Source: Ruegeria sp. HKCCD7303 (GTDB taxonomy: Bacteria; Pseudomonadota; Alphaproteobacteria; Rhodobacterales; Rhodobacteraceae). Taken from it: 64,000 nucleotides of DNA. The stretch lies in the NCBI RefSeq assembly GCF_013111185.1, contig NZ_WVRE01000002.1, positions 868,001-932,000 of the forward strand. Reading direction: 5' to 3'. The notes beneath the pieces are model-generated. The model was not told where the DNA came from. It was given only the letters and a program-made list of their open reading frames with translations, and searched no databases. Both the position numbers and the translations under genes were made by a program. Every line of letters starts with the position of its first letter. Within the stretch, counting starts at the first letter, position 1. This document shows, piece after piece, positions 23,212 to 32,895 of this stretch.

Positions 23212-25200
23212 TTACTGATCCAGGAAAGACCGCAGTTTTCGAGATCGGCTGGGGTGCTTCAACTTGCGCAGCGCCTTCGCCTCGATCTGACGAATCCGTT
23301 CGCGGGTCACGCTGAATTGCTGACCCACTTCTTCCAAGGTGTGATCGGTGTTCATACCGATGCCAAAACGCATCCGCAGAACGCGTTCCTCACGCGGCGT
23401 AAGCGAGGCCAGAACCCGTGTCGTGGTTTCCTTGAGGTTTTCTTGAATGGCGCTGTCCAGCGGCAGCACAGCATTCTTGTCCTCGATGAAATCGCCCAAC
23501 TGGCTGTCTTCCTCGTCGCCAATCGGAGTTTCCAATGAGATCGGTTCCTTGGCGATCTTCATCACCTTGCGAACCTTCTCAAGCGGCATCTGCAGCTTTT
23601 CGGCCAACTCTTCCGGCGTCGGCTCGCGACCGATTTCGTGCAGCATCTGGCGTCCCGTGCGGACCAGCTTATTGATCGTTTCGATCATGTGAACCGGGAT
23701 ACGGATCGTCCGCGCCTGATCCGCGATAGACCGCGTGATCGCCTGACGGATCCACCAAGTCGCATAGGTCGAGAACTTGTAGCCGCGACGGTATTCGAAC
23801 TTGTCCACCGCTTTCATCAGGCCAATGTTGCCTTCCTGAATAAGATCAAGGAATTGCAGGCCACGGTTCGTGTACTTTTTGGCGATCGAGATCACCAAAC
23901 GCAGGTTGGCTTCGACCATTTCTTTCTTGGCCTGACGGGCTTCTTTCTCACCCTTTTGAACCTGCTGCACGATGCGGCGGAATTCCGAGATATCGAGACC
24001 AACATACTGACCGACCTGCGCCATGTCGTTGCGCAGTTCTTCAACCTTGGCGGTCGAGCGTTCGATGAACATTTGCCAGCCACGGCCCGGCTTTTCAGCC
24101 ATCTCTGCCAGCCAGTTCGGGTCCAGTTCGCGGCCCCGGTACGCTTCGATGAACTCACGACGGTTGATGCGTGCCTGATCCGCCAATTTTACCATCGCGC
24201 TGTCCAGAGACATGATTCGACGGTTGATACCGTAGAGCTGGTCGATCAGCGCTTCGATCCGGTTGTTGTGCAGGTGAAGACCATTCACCAGTTCAACGAT
24301 TTCGGCACGCAGCTTCTGATAGGTTTCTTCGTCCTTTTTACTAAACGAGCCGTCCTCGTTCAGGGTGGCTGAAATCCGGCTGTCCTGCATTTCCGACAAC
24401 ATCGAGAAATCGGTCGAAATGCGTTCGAGCGTGGTCAGAACCTGATCCTTCAACGCCGCTTCCATCGCGGCCAGCGACATGTTGGCCTGATCATCGTCGT
24501 CGTCATCGTCGTCATTGTTCAGCGGGTTGCCGTCAGCATCCAGCTCGGGGCCGGTATCTTTCGCAGGCTTGGCCGCCTGCACAGCGGACGTGTCGACCAC
24601 AGGCTCTTCCACATCGCCGTCTTCGTCCATCTGGTTGCCAAAGGTGGTTTCCAGATCGATGACGTCGCGTAGAAGAATGTCTTCGGACAGCAATTCGTCA
24701 TGCCAGATTGTGATCGCCTGGAACGTCAACGGACTTTCGCACAATCCAGCGATCATGGTGTTGCGGCCGGCTTCGATCCGTTTAGCGATGGCAATCTCGC
24801 CTTCACGGCTCAGCAGTTCAACCGATCCCATTTCGCGCAAATACATGCGAACGGGATCGTCGGTCCGATCCAGTTTTTCGGTGGCGGCCCCGGCCAACGC
24901 AACCTCACGGTTGCTTTCGGTGGTGGTCAGTTCGGTCGAGCCCTTGTTCTCTTCCTCTTCTGCCTCTTCATCTTCGATGATGTTGATGCCCATCTCGGAC
25001 AGCATCGACATTACGTCTTCGATCTGTTCCGAGCTGACCTGATCCGGTGGCAGAACCTGGTTGAGCTGGTCGTAGGTGATGTAACCTTTCTCGCGGGCCT
25101 CGGCGATCATCTTCTTGACCTGGGCCTGGCTCATGTCCAGCGAGATTTCCTGTTCCTGCTCTTCGGATTTGCGATCTTCGGTCGTGTCTTTGGCGGCCAT
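23212..25200 (-). CDS. rpoD: RNA polymerase primary sigma factor RpoD (sigma-70)
   Basis: Encodes 662 aa, normal for alphaproteobacterial RpoD. Region 1.1 lies near residues 20-80 ([26 protein letters not shown]). The non-conserved region contains a run of eight Asp at about residues 230-238. Regions 2.1-2.4, around 440-500, include [17 protein letters not shown] and [19 protein letters not shown]. Region 3 begins [13 protein letters not shown], and the region 4.2 HTH near 615-650 reads [23 protein letters not shown]. It lies downstream of dnaG with a 114-nt gap that includes a hairpin, the familiar dnaG-rpoD pairing. Confidence 0.98.
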   Translation of the reverse strand: MAAKDTTEDRKSEEQEQEISLDMSQAQVKKMIAEAREKGYITYDQLNQVLPPDQVSSEQIEDVMSMLSEMGINIIEDEEAEEEENKGSTELTTTESNREVALAGAATEKLDRTDDPVRMYLREMGSVELLSREGEIAIAKRIEAGRNTMIAGLCESPLTFQAITIWHDELLSEDILLRDVIDLETTFGNQMDEDGDVEEPVVDTSAVQAAKPAKDTGPELDADGNPLNNDDDDDDDDQANMSLAAMEAALKDQVLTTLERISTDFSMLSEMQDSRISATLNEDGSFSKKDEETYQKLRAEIVELVNGLHLHNNRIEALIDQLYGINRRIMSLDSAMVKLADQARINRREFIEAYRGRELDPNWLAEMAEKPGRGWQMFIERSTAKVEELRNDMAQVGQYVGLDISEFRRIVQQVQKGEKEARQAKKEMVEANLRLVISIAKKYTNRGLQFLDLIQEGNIGLMKAVDKFEYRRGYKFSTYATWWIRQAITRSIADQARTIRIPVHMIETINKLVRTGRQMLHEIGREPTPEELAEKLQMPLEKVRKVMKIAKEPISLETPIGDEEDSQLGDFIEDKNAVLPLDSAIQENLKETTTRVLASLTPREERVLRMRFGIGMNTDHTLEEVGQQFSVTRERIRQIEAKALRKLKHPSRSRKLRSFLDQ

Positions 25201-25222
25201 TCAATGCTCCTGCAGGGATGGG

Positions 25223-25243
25223 TGATTCGTTTGAACCGAATCA
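25223..25243 (-). promoter_or_regulatory. Hairpin/dyad in the dnaG-rpoD gap
   Basis: Perfect TGATTCG-N7-CGAATCA inverted repeat ending 22 nt before the rpoD ATG. A third TGATTCG copy occurs at 25258-25264. Could be a leader hairpin or operator; no regulator can be named. Confidence 0.35.
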
Positions 25244-25314
25244 TTAGCGCTTAGAAGTGATTCGGCCACCCGTTTACCCGTTTTTCTTTTCCAGTGCCTT
25301 ATGAAAACACCAGT

Positions 25315-27261
25315 TTACCGGCGTTTCCGCTCGAAATTGATACCGGACATGATTGCCTCGAACGCGTCTTTCTCGTCGCGGTTGATTCGCGCTCCATTGT
25401 CGGCAATGTCGAAAACGGCCCTGTCTTCGTTCTGGCTGCGGCTTGTTCGGTTGCGCTCTTCAGCGGCTTGCGCCAGCCGATATGTCAGCGCCTCATCGGC
25501 CAGATCAGACAATTCCTCCGCCGCTTCGGCTATCTCAGCATCCAACCCCCGGAGCGCTTTGATCTTTGCGAGTTCCTCGGCCAGTGTCATCTCGGCCTTT
25601 TCAACATCGCCCGGTTTGTACACACAGGGGATCACTGCGACATGGCGAAGGGCCAGCAGGTTTTCAAGGGGCTGGTGACCTAAAGAATCCACAATGTGGT
25701 CTTTCAGATGATCCGGATCATCAATCGCGTGGCGCAGAATGGCGTCCCGCAGGGCAGCGTATTCGGGGTTGAGACATTCCATGTCTTCAAGCTGGTGCTC
25801 GAACTGGACAACGACCTGTGGGTTGAGGATAGAAATGGCGAGAATGGCCGCCTCGCGCAGTTGAATATCAGCGGTCTCGGACGATGCCAGGAAAGACGCC
25901 CGCGCACCCGGCGTTGCCGATTGCGGCGGTTGCCACTTACCACGCGGTTGCCACTGTCGGTTCTGTGGTTGGCGCTGGGGACGGAAAAGTTGCCAGCGCA
26001 AATCCTTGATCTCTTGCCCGTAATGCGATCGGATCGACGGGTCACGGATCAGCTTGAGCTTTTCCCGCAGGGATTTATCCAGTGCCGCCTTGCGCTCGGG
26101 GCTGTCAAAAATCTTACCTTCGGTTTCGCGCTGCCACAGCAGTTTGACCATCGGAATGGCGCTTTCCAACACCGATTGCACGGCCCCCGGCCCTTCTGCC
26201 CGCAACAGATCATCGGGGTCTTTGCCTTCTGGCATCAAAGCAAAGCGCAGAGATTTTCCTGCCTCGAGCAACGGCAAGGCCAGATCGACGGCGCGCATCG
26301 CCGCACGCAGACCCGCCGTGTCACCGTCAAGCGCGATGATCGGTTCATTGGAAACACGCCAGAGCAATTGTAGCTGATGCTCGGTGATGGCTGTGCCCAA
26401 AGGGGCAACTGATGCTCCAAAACCCGCCTCGGCCAGCGCGATTACGTCCATATACCCTTCAGCCACGATCAGCGGCTGCCCCTTGCCGGACGCCTGCCGC
26501 GCAGGACCATGGTTATAGAGACTGCGCCCTTTGTCGAATAACTCGGTCTCGGGAGAGTTCAGATACTTGGCGTTGTCATTTGGATCCATCGCCCGACCGC
26601 CAAACGCGATACAGCGTCCACGCGCATCGCGGATGGGGAACATGATCCGGTTACGGAACGTGTCGTAGGGCTTCTTACCCTTGTTCGACGGCTTGGCCAG
26701 CCCCGCCCCAAGGATCAGATCCTCAGCCACATTCTTACCGCGCAAATGATCCCACAGCGCCTGCCAGCCGTCCGGGGCAAATCCGATCTCCCACCGATCC
26801 AGCGCCTGGGCATCCAGCCCTCGGCCCGCAAGGTAATCGCGTGCAGTCGCCCCTGCACCGGTCTTGAGCTGCAGGCGGAAGAACTGCACCGCCTGCTCCA
26901 TCACATCGGCCAGTTGCGACCGGCGGTCCAGCTTTTCCTGCGCTTTGGGATCGCGTGCGGGCATGGGCATCCCAGCCTCACGCGCTAGTATCTCGACTGC
27001 TTCGATAAACGAGACATTCTCGGTCTCCTTCACAAAACTGATCGCATCGCCTTTCGCGTGACAGCCGAAGCAGTAATAGAATCCCTTTTGGTCATCGACG
27101 TGGAACGAGGCCGTCTTTTCATGGTGAAACGGGCATGGGGCCCACATATCCCCCTTGCCCTGATTAGATTTGCGCTGATCCCACATGACTTTGCGCCCGA
27201 CGACCTGAGACAGGCTTAGCCGGGTGCGCAACTCATCCAGAAATCCGGGGGGCAAAGACAT
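25315..27261 (-). CDS. dnaG: DNA primase DnaG
   Basis: Encodes 648 aa. Makes RNA primers for replication. The CHC2 zinc finger is at residues 43-67 (Cys43, His46, Cys64, Cys67 in CPFHHEKTASF ... YYCFGCHAKGD). The catalytic core follows with RGRCIAFGGRAMDP, and the TOPRIM domain near 262-345 has VAEGYMDVIALAEAGF and IALDGDTAGLRAA. The C-terminal helicase-binding domain is diverged and preceded by a Gln/Pro/Trp-rich linker at about 425-455 (RPQRQPQNRQWQPRGKWQPP). Upstream of rpoD in the same direction. Confidence 0.98.
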   Translation of the reverse strand: MSLPPGFLDELRTRLSLSQVVGRKVMWDQRKSNQGKGDMWAPCPFHHEKTASFHVDDQKGFYYCFGCHAKGDAISFVKETENVSFIEAVEILAREAGMPMPARDPKAQEKLDRRSQLADVMEQAVQFFRLQLKTGAGATARDYLAGRGLDAQALDRWEIGFAPDGWQALWDHLRGKNVAEDLILGAGLAKPSNKGKKPYDTFRNRIMFPIRDARGRCIAFGGRAMDPNDNAKYLNSPETELFDKGRSLYNHGPARQASGKGQPLIVAEGYMDVIALAEAGFGASVAPLGTAITEHQLQLLWRVSNEPIIALDGDTAGLRAAMRAVDLALPLLEAGKSLRFALMPEGKDPDDLLRAEGPGAVQSVLESAIPMVKLLWQRETEGKIFDSPERKAALDKSLREKLKLIRDPSIRSHYGQEIKDLRWQLFRPQRQPQNRQWQPRGKWQPPQSATPGARASFLASSETADIQLREAAILAISILNPQVVVQFEHQLEDMECLNPEYAALRDAILRHAIDDPDHLKDHIVDSLGHQPLENLLALRHVAVIPCVYKPGDVEKAEMTLAEELAKIKALRGLDAEIAEAAEELSDLADEALTYRLAQAAEERNRTSRSQNEDRAVFDIADNGARINRDEKDAFEAIMSGINFERKRR

Positions 27262-27286
27262 AGATCAAACCTGCCAGAAATGAAAA

Positions 27287-27310
27287 CCCACGCCAAGGGG
27301 ATGGCGTGGG
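27287..27310 (-). terminator. Terminator after the small secreted-protein gene, before dnaG
   Basis: Perfect 8-bp CCCACGCC/GGCGTGGG stem with an 8-nt loop, followed on the minus strand by TTTTCATTTCT. It ends 26 nt before the dnaG start. It lies beside a second perfect DnaA 9-mer, TTATCCACA at 27312-27320. Confidence 0.75.
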
Positions 27311-27340
27311 CTTATCCACAAGGAAATGCGGGAATGTGGA

Positions 27341-27637
27341 TTACTGCTGCAAACACAGCTCCAACCAGGCCGCGCCCAAATCTTTCTTGCGCACGTCTCG
27401 CATCTTCTGTTCGTAGACCCAAGGCGTAATCAGTGGGATTGCGGCATTGTAATTCTCGGGCCAGGTCGGGCCACTGTCAGCCACAGCCTTCGGAACGTCG
27501 CGCTCCTTCACCCTGTCCAGACGCGCCTGCTGGATCGCGGCAACGACGTCGGCCTGATACTTGCAGCTTTGTTCCTTGGTTTCAGCTGCAGCCAAGGGTG
27601 TGGCAAGCACAACGGCAGCGATAGCGATACGCAACAT
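27341..27637 (-). CDS. Small secreted protein of unknown function
   Basis: Encodes 98 aa with a short signal peptide (MLRIAIAAVVLATPLAAA, cleavage near AAAE). The mature domain is charged and helical (QSCKYQADVVAAIQQARLDRVKERDVPKAV...). It has two cysteines, one at the start (SCKYQ) and one near the end (LELCLQQ), which could form a disulfide. No named family is recognised. A clear terminator separates it from dnaG. Confidence 0.75.
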   Translation of the reverse strand: MLRIAIAAVVLATPLAAAETKEQSCKYQADVVAAIQQARLDRVKERDVPKAVADSGPTWPENYNAAIPLITPWVYEQKMRDVRKKDLGAAWLELCLQQ

Positions 27638-27733
27638 TGAGGTCTCCCGGAATCATTGGTTTGACCGCAGCTTACCCGCCCATAGACAGACCCGCCATTA
27701 CCATTTGGAAAACGTGTTCAGGGTTTTGCGTTG

Positions 27734-27762
27734 CGGAGGGGGTGGAACGCCCTCCCCCTCCG
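27734..27762 (-). terminator. Hairpin after glutamate dehydrogenase
   Basis: 9-bp stem CGGAGGGGG/CCCCCTCCG with an 11-nt loop, 7 nt after the gdh stop on the minus strand. The T-tract is poor (GCAACGCAAAACC follows), so it may be a stability element rather than an efficient terminator. Confidence 0.45.
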
Positions 27763-27769
27763 GCCGTGA

Positions 27770-29200
27770 TCATAGCCCCTTGGCCCGATAGCTGCTGGCC
27801 ACACGGTCAATTGCGACGATATAGGCCGCGGTCCGAAGATCCTCGACATCATCACGGCTGTGCCAGACCTCGCGCATGGATTGATAGGCAATGCGCATAG
27901 TGTCATCCAGGCCCGACCGGACAAGTTCCAACTCATCCGCACCTTTAAGGTATTTGGCTTTGAAATCCGGAGACATCGACCAGGCCTCGCCCAGATAACG
28001 GTCCAAACGCTCCAATTCACTGACGATCAGTTCATGGCGCGCTTCTTCCTGGCGTCGCTGCATCCGGCCAAAGCGGATATGGCTGAGGTTTTTGACCCAT
28101 TCGAAGTACGAGACCGTCACACCACCAGCGTTGGCATACATGTCCGGGATGATCACCGTGCCCTTTTTTCGCAGGATTTCATCCGCACCCGCCGTCACTG
28201 GACCGTTCGCCGCTTCGATGATCAGCGGTGCTTTGATCCGCTCGGCATTGGACAGGTTGATCACCCCCTCCAAGGCCGCCGGGACCAGAATGTCGCAATC
28301 CGCTTCCAACACACTTGCACCTTCGGCCGAGTGGGTCGCATCAGGGTAGTCCTTGACGCCGCCATGTTTGACGATCCACTGCCGAACCGCCTCTACGTCG
28401 ATACCGTCGGGGTTGTACAGCGCGCCATCCCATTCGATGATCCCCACGATGCGAGAGCCATCTTCTTCGCTGAGGAACTTCGCCGCGTGGTAACCCACGT
28501 TGCCAAGCCCCTGCACAACAACGCGCTTACCGTCCAGGCTGCCTTCCAGCCCCGCCTTGGCGATGTCTTCGGGATGACGGAAAAACTCGCGCAGCGCGTA
28601 TTGAATGCCGCGCCCGGTTGCCTCAACCCGCCCGGCTATACCGCCTGCATTCAGCGGCTTGCCGGTCACACAGGCCCGTGCATTGATATCAGTCGTATTC
28701 ATGCGCGCGTATTGATCAGCCATCCACGCCATTTCACGTTCGCCCGTGCCCATGTCAGGGGCCGGTACGTTTTGCGACGGGTTGATCAGGTCACGCTTCG
28801 CAAGTTCATAAGCAAAGCGCCGCGTGATTTGTTCCAGTTCATGCTCTTCATACTGGCGCGGATCGATGCACAACCCGCCTTTCGATCCACCAAACGGCGT
28901 TTCGACAAGCGCGCACTTGTAGGTCATCAGCGCAGCGAGCGCCTCAACTTCGTCCTGGTTAACGGCAGTGGCGTAACGAATACCACCTTTGACCGGCTCC
29001 ATATGTTCAGAGTGGACTGAGCGATAGCCAGTAAACGTGTGGATTTCACCCCGCAGACGCACCCCGAAGCGAACCGTATACGTTGCGTTGCACACCCGGA
29101 TCTTTTGTTCCAGCCCTGGCGGCAGGTCCATTAGTGACGCTGCCCTGTTGAACATCAGATCAACACTCTCACGAAAGCTGGGTTCTTTGATGCCGGTCAT
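27770..29200 (-). CDS. Glu/Leu/Phe/Val dehydrogenase family protein (glutamate dehydrogenase)
   Basis: Encodes 476 aa from the ATG at 29200, preceded by a strong GGAGGA at 5-9 nt. The upstream TTG-initiated extension is disregarded. Catalyses reversible oxidative deamination of glutamate to 2-oxoglutarate, linking carbon and nitrogen metabolism. The substrate domain has KGGIRYA and the catalytic lysine motif TPFGGSKGGLCIDP, then PAPDMGTGEREMAWMADQY. The Rossmann domain starts KRVVVQGLGNVGYHAAKFL. Motif VTVSYFEWVKNL is typical. Cofactor (NAD or NADP) is not decided here. Transcribed away from the Tad genes. Confidence 0.93.
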   Translation of the reverse strand: MTGIKEPSFRESVDLMFNRAASLMDLPPGLEQKIRVCNATYTVRFGVRLRGEIHTFTGYRSVHSEHMEPVKGGIRYATAVNQDEVEALAALMTYKCALVETPFGGSKGGLCIDPRQYEEHELEQITRRFAYELAKRDLINPSQNVPAPDMGTGEREMAWMADQYARMNTTDINARACVTGKPLNAGGIAGRVEATGRGIQYALREFFRHPEDIAKAGLEGSLDGKRVVVQGLGNVGYHAAKFLSEEDGSRIVGIIEWDGALYNPDGIDVEAVRQWIVKHGGVKDYPDATHSAEGASVLEADCDILVPAALEGVINLSNAERIKAPLIIEAANGPVTAGADEILRKKGTVIIPDMYANAGGVTVSYFEWVKNLSHIRFGRMQRRQEEARHELIVSELERLDRYLGEAWSMSPDFKAKYLKGADELELVRSGLDDTMRIAYQSMREVWHSRDDVEDLRTAAYIVAIDRVASSYRAKGL

Positions 29201-29531
29201 ACATTCCTCCGTATCGATACCAGACGTAACGTCATGACGTTTTGTCGCACCAGTTGCGTCAGGCTGCAATCAAACAATGCACTTTTTTTCATCATTTCGT
29301 TAACAAATACGTCACCAAACGAGGTGAGTCGGGCAATCGCCTCAACAGTTAATGAATTGTTTTCATTTCATCGACAGAACGGTAACGGCGCACAGTTTTA
29401 TACCCGAAATACGCGTAAAAAGGCCAAAACCAAGCCTTTTTCGCCCAATTCACGCCATGATTGAAAATTAAATTTAACCCAAATCTCTTTTCATATCGCA
29501 CGAACTCCATGTGCGGAGCGGAGTCATCAAA
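29201..29531. other. Intergenic region between divergent gdh and Tad genes
   Basis: 331 nt without a gene. It holds the gdh ribosome-binding site (29205-29210, minus), an AT-rich stretch around 29340-29400 likely to contain promoters, and a terminator-like hairpin (29417-29441). That hairpin is unexpected between divergent genes. Confidence 0.6.
29417..29441. terminator. Bidirectional terminator-like hairpin between divergent genes
   Basis: Perfect 8-bp AAAAAGGC/GCCTTTTT stem with a 9-nt loop; T5 runs on both strands make it terminator-like in both directions. It lies 90 nt before the first Tad gene. It could be an attenuator of a promoter near 29350-29400 or a block to read-through. Confidence 0.6.
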
Positions 29532-31169
29532 ATGATTAAATACTCGCTTCAGAATAACGGTTCGACACTCAAGCGTCGCGCTTCCGAAATTCGCAAGTTT
29601 GCCAAAGAAGAAGATGGTACATTCACTATCTTTGTTTTGTTTATGATGGTTCTCATGCTTGCGGTCACAGGCATGTCGATGGAATTCATGAAGTATGAAC
29701 GCGACCGCGCGAGCCTGCAATCCACTTTGGACCGTGCTGTCCTGGCCGCGGCTGACCTTGACCAGCAACTTCCTGCCAAAGACGTTGTAGACGCGTATAT
29801 GGACAAAGCTGGACTGGGAAACCTCAATGCCGTTACCACAGTGGTCGAAGGTTTTGGTTCCAGATCAGTAACAGCGTCTGCTGAAGCGGTCATGGAGACT
29901 CGATACCTGCGTTACGGACAAGTAACCGAACTGGGTATGAAGGCCACCAGCGCAGCGGAAGAATCGATTGGTGCGGTAGAGATTTCGCTGGTCGTTGATA
30001 TTTCCGGATCCATGTCTCAAGCATCTGCGACACCTGGGGAATCCAAGATCAAGGTTCTGCAGCAGGCAGCGTCCGAATTTGTCAAGCTTATGCTCGACAA
30101 ATCCGGCAATGGCGAGATTTCTATCTCAATCGTACCATACGCAACGCAGGTCAACGCTGGCGCGTCAATTCTGGACAAGTTTACCGACGTTACGCAGGAG
30201 CATAGCTATTCGCATTGCGTGAACTTTATTCCGGAACAGTACAGCGATGCCGACCTGCACGTAGGTGACAGGTTGGAACGCACGGCTCATTTCGATCCTT
30301 TCACCTATTCCGAAGGTTCAATCGCCCTGCCCGTTTGCCCAGTTCGCGCAGGCAGCGCAATCACTCCTGTGACCGATAATATGCCTAAGCTCCTTGGGCA
30401 AATCGCATCGCTCACGCCGGGTGGGAACACATCGATTGATATCGGAGTGAAGTGGGGAACTGCCCTTTTGGACCCCAGCACGCAGCCAATTGTACAGCAA
30501 CTGTCGACGGAACAAGACCCGGCATATCCATCGACAACAATTGTTCCCGGCAAGTTCTCGGCACGTCCGACTAGCTACGACTCGAACGTTCTTAAAATAA
30601 TCATCGTAATGACGGACGGTCAGAACACAGACCAATACATGCTCAATCCTGCGCTGCGCGAAGGTATGTCAGACGTTTGGTACAATTCCGATGCTGGTGA
30701 GTATACCGTGTATCACTCCGAGGGCCGACCGAACTATTTCTGGCCCCAGCAAAACGCTTGGGCGGATCATCCCTTCGGAAACCCCGAGCCTGAGACGGAA
30801 TTGAACAAGGAAACCGGAACGGCGGTTCGCCTGACCTATCCCGAGCTGTTTAACCGTGTCTCATTGGCCTGGAACGCCAGATACAATTACTACTGGCAAT
30901 CCAGCGGTTGGGCGGAATGGTATTCCAAAGCCTACTCGAAAGTAGAGACTTCGGCGAAAAACCAGCACACGAAACATGTGTGTGGTGCAGCGAAAGACCA
31001 AGGTATTATTGTCTATGGCATCGCATTTGAAGCACCGCGTGCGGGCTTCAGAACGCTCAAAGACTGCGCAAGCTCGGACAGCCACGTCTATGATGTTAGT
31101 GGACTCGACCTTGAAAAAGCATTCGAATCCATCGCCTCTTCCATCCATAAATTGAGGCTGACCCAATGA
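29532..31169 (+). CDS. tadG: Tad-type pilus assembly protein with von Willebrand factor A domain (TadG-like)
   Basis: Encodes 545 aa from the ATG at 29532 (GGAG upstream; the frame is open to 29511). An N-terminal pseudopilin-like segment has a basic stretch, EEDGTFTIFVLF and a hydrophobic helix at about residues 30-52. A C-terminal VWA domain (from about 150) follows, with the MIDAS residues DISGSMS and MTDGQNTD. TadG proteins belong to the Tad/Flp pilus machinery and are thought to act at the envelope in adhesion. No tadA/B/C, cpaB or flp genes are nearby. It overlaps the next TadE-like gene by ATGA. The region looks visibly more AT-rich than its surroundings. Confidence 0.85.
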   Translation: MIKYSLQNNGSTLKRRASEIRKFAKEEDGTFTIFVLFMMVLMLAVTGMSMEFMKYERDRASLQSTLDRAVLAAADLDQQLPAKDVVDAYMDKAGLGNLNAVTTVVEGFGSRSVTASAEAVMETRYLRYGQVTELGMKATSAAEESIGAVEISLVVDISGSMSQASATPGESKIKVLQQAASEFVKLMLDKSGNGEISISIVPYATQVNAGASILDKFTDVTQEHSYSHCVNFIPEQYSDADLHVGDRLERTAHFDPFTYSEGSIALPVCPVRAGSAITPVTDNMPKLLGQIASLTPGGNTSIDIGVKWGTALLDPSTQPIVQQLSTEQDPAYPSTTIVPGKFSARPTSYDSNVLKIIIVMTDGQNTDQYMLNPALREGMSDVWYNSDAGEYTVYHSEGRPNYFWPQQNAWADHPFGNPEPETELNKETGTAVRLTYPELFNRVSLAWNARYNYYWQSSGWAEWYSKAYSKVETSAKNQHTKHVCGAAKDQGIIVYGIAFEAPRAGFRTLKDCASSDSHVYDVSGLDLEKAFESIASSIHKLRLTQ

Positions 31170-31696
31170 TCCGCAGAATGCTGTCGAAACTCGGGCCGTT
31201 TCGTAGGTCCGAGACGGGGAGCGCGACGATCGAGTTTGTCATGCTTGTTCCGTTTTTCTTGGCATTTCTTGTCGCGGGTGCCGAACTGTCGTTAATCACG
31301 ATGCGTCACGCGGCGTTGGAACGCGGAGTTGACCTTATCGTGAGGGACATTCGTTTGGGCACTGGTACCAACTGGAACCACGACGACATCAAGACAAGGA
31401 TTTGTGACGTATCTGGCATCACGGACTGTGTTGGGAACCTGCGACTGCAGATGATCCAACAAGATGCGTTCACAGGTATCGTTCTTTCGGACAAAGTTCC
31501 ATGCACTGACAGCTCGGAAGATCCAAAACCCGTGCTGGACTTTAAAAGTGGGCAATCCAACGAGTTGATGATCTTGCGGGCCTGCTTGCGTATCGATCCA
31601 ATTCTGGAGGCGTCCGCAATTGCAAAAGTTGTTCCCGATGACACTGGCCATTACGCAGTCACCGCGACGACAGCATTTGTACAGGAGCCGCTGTAA
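31166..31696 (+). CDS. TadE/TadG family pseudopilin-like protein
   Basis: Encodes 176 aa, overlapping the upstream stop by ATGA. The N-terminus has the TadE pattern: a basic leader, SETGSATIEFVMLVPFFLAFLVAGAELSLI, with the Glu-containing start of a hydrophobic helix at about 20-40. This resembles a prepilin-like cleavage region. The remainder is a soluble domain with two Cys pairs (RICDVSGITDCVG; PCTDSS ... RACLRIDP). Minor pseudopilins of this type help assemble Flp pili. Last bases are 4 nt before the next gene of the set. Confidence 0.85.
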   Translation: MIRRMLSKLGPFRRSETGSATIEFVMLVPFFLAFLVAGAELSLITMRHAALERGVDLIVRDIRLGTGTNWNHDDIKTRICDVSGITDCVGNLRLQMIQQDAFTGIVLSDKVPCTDSSEDPKPVLDFKSGQSNELMILRACLRIDPILEASAIAKVVPDDTGHYAVTATTAFVQEPL

Positions 31697-31700
31697 GATC

Positions 31701-32297
31701 ATGTCTACACTCAGTAATTTAAAAAACCGCATCAAAGGCTTCAAGAACGATGAAAGCGGTATTCTTTCCGTTGAAGCGCTTATGATCTTCCCGCTTATGT
31801 TGTGGACGATCACGTTCACCTTCACAGCGTTCGAAGGGTTTCGTCAAAGCGCGTCGAATCTTAAGGCCGCTTATACAATCAGCGATTTAATCTCACGTGA
31901 AACTCAAGCCGTAACCGATACATATTTCGACTCGCTTCACGATTTGGCGGGCAAGATGATCAATAATCGGTCTGAGATGAAAATGCGGGTGTCGCTTATC
32001 TTATTCGACGAAGACGATGACCGTCACTATGTGCGGTGGTCCACTGTACGCGGTTTTGAGCAATCGTGGGACAACAACAACATCGACGAAATCGAAACCC
32101 GTCTGCCGCCGATGACCAATCAGGACACGCTCATTCTGGTCGAGACATCAAACGAGTATATTCCGACATTTAGACCCGGCTGGGACTTCGCCACTGGAAT
32201 TACCTTTGAAAACTTCATCTTTACCAGGCCGAGATTCACAAACGAAGTGGCGTGCAATTTAGCGAAGACGCCCTTTGTCTGCGATAATAACGTTTAA
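31701..32297 (+). CDS. TadE-like pseudopilin-like protein (second)
   Basis: Encodes 198 aa from the ATG at 31701, just after the preceding stop; longer in-frame starts would lie inside the upstream gene. It has the same architecture as its neighbour: basic leader, NDESGILSVEALMIFPLMLWTITFTF with the conserved Glu before the helix, then a soluble domain ending in a Cys-rich tail (VACNLAKTPFVCDNNV). The first two residues after the leader motif match the TadE family. Its 3' end overlaps the convergent membrane-protein gene by 39 nt. Likely co-transcribed with the two genes before it. Confidence 0.82.
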   Translation: MSTLSNLKNRIKGFKNDESGILSVEALMIFPLMLWTITFTFTAFEGFRQSASNLKAAYTISDLISRETQAVTDTYFDSLHDLAGKMINNRSEMKMRVSLILFDEDDDRHYVRWSTVRGFEQSWDNNNIDEIETRLPPMTNQDTLILVETSNEYIPTFRPGWDFATGITFENFIFTRPRFTNEVACNLAKTPFVCDNNV

Positions 32298-32738
32298 AGC
32301 CTCTGACATGAACTTGGCCTCGGCGGCAGCTGTCATGCCGCCCACGCCCACCCTACGACCAAGCCTCCACCAAAGCCCTGGTGCCCATTTGTATGACATC
32401 TTGTGGCGCATGCGAACCAGAAAGCCATTTGACGGTTTGAAGGCAAAAACACCTCTATCGACAGTCTCAATATCTTCGATTCTTGCGATGATCTGACCCG
32501 AGCCCGTGCGTAGTTCGGATTGAGTCAGTTCTATGCAATCCTGTGTCGCATGCCAGACGCGGTAGGCCAGCCATAGGGATGCGCCACCCACAGCAAACAA
32601 AAACACTTGCCACATCGGCTCGGGCGGCGACGCCAAGGCAACATACGTCACCAGCGCCCCGACCGTTGTCAGCATCCCTACCCCGGCCCAGCGTCTGGGC
32701 GAGGATGCCTGAATCGTTGCCAACACGTCGTCCTGCAT
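32259..32738 (-). CDS. Membrane protein of unknown function
   Basis: Encodes 159 aa from the ATG at 32738 with GGGAG 6 nt upstream; the codon before it is a TTG. Two hydrophobic segments at about 18-36 and 43-61 (GVGMLTTVGALVTYVALAS; MWQVFLFAVGGASLWLAYRVW) are followed by a soluble domain with a PH-like feel (DCIELTQSELRTGSGQIIARIEDIETVDRGVFAFKPSNGF). No family named. It overlaps the end of the TadE-like gene on the other strand. Confidence 0.75.
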   Translation of the reverse strand: MQDDVLATIQASSPRRWAGVGMLTTVGALVTYVALASPPEPMWQVFLFAVGGASLWLAYRVWHATQDCIELTQSELRTGSGQIIARIEDIETVDRGVFAFKPSNGFLVRMRHKMSYKWAPGLWWRLGRRVGVGGMTAAAEAKFMSEALNVIIADKGRLR

Positions 32739-32895
32739 CAATATCTCCCAATTTGTTCCCCTCGATTTAGCTTCTTTGAATGGGAAACAACAGGGGGTTG
32801 GTTAAGTTGCAAATTCGCACAGGTTCGGTTTGTTCGCGCAAATTGACTGCACAGGCGCAGAGATTACATGCTGCTCAAACGAACCGGAGTTTATC

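Noticed and set aside
19723-27320. Replication origin, suggested by two exact DnaA boxes
   Set aside because: Only two isolated boxes 7.6 kb apart, no AT-rich unwinding region, no dnaA/parAB/hemE genes nearby.
27860-29020. 386-aa plus-strand frame opposite glutamate dehydrogenase
   Set aside because: Shadow of a conserved gene in a high-GC region; no recognisable motif.
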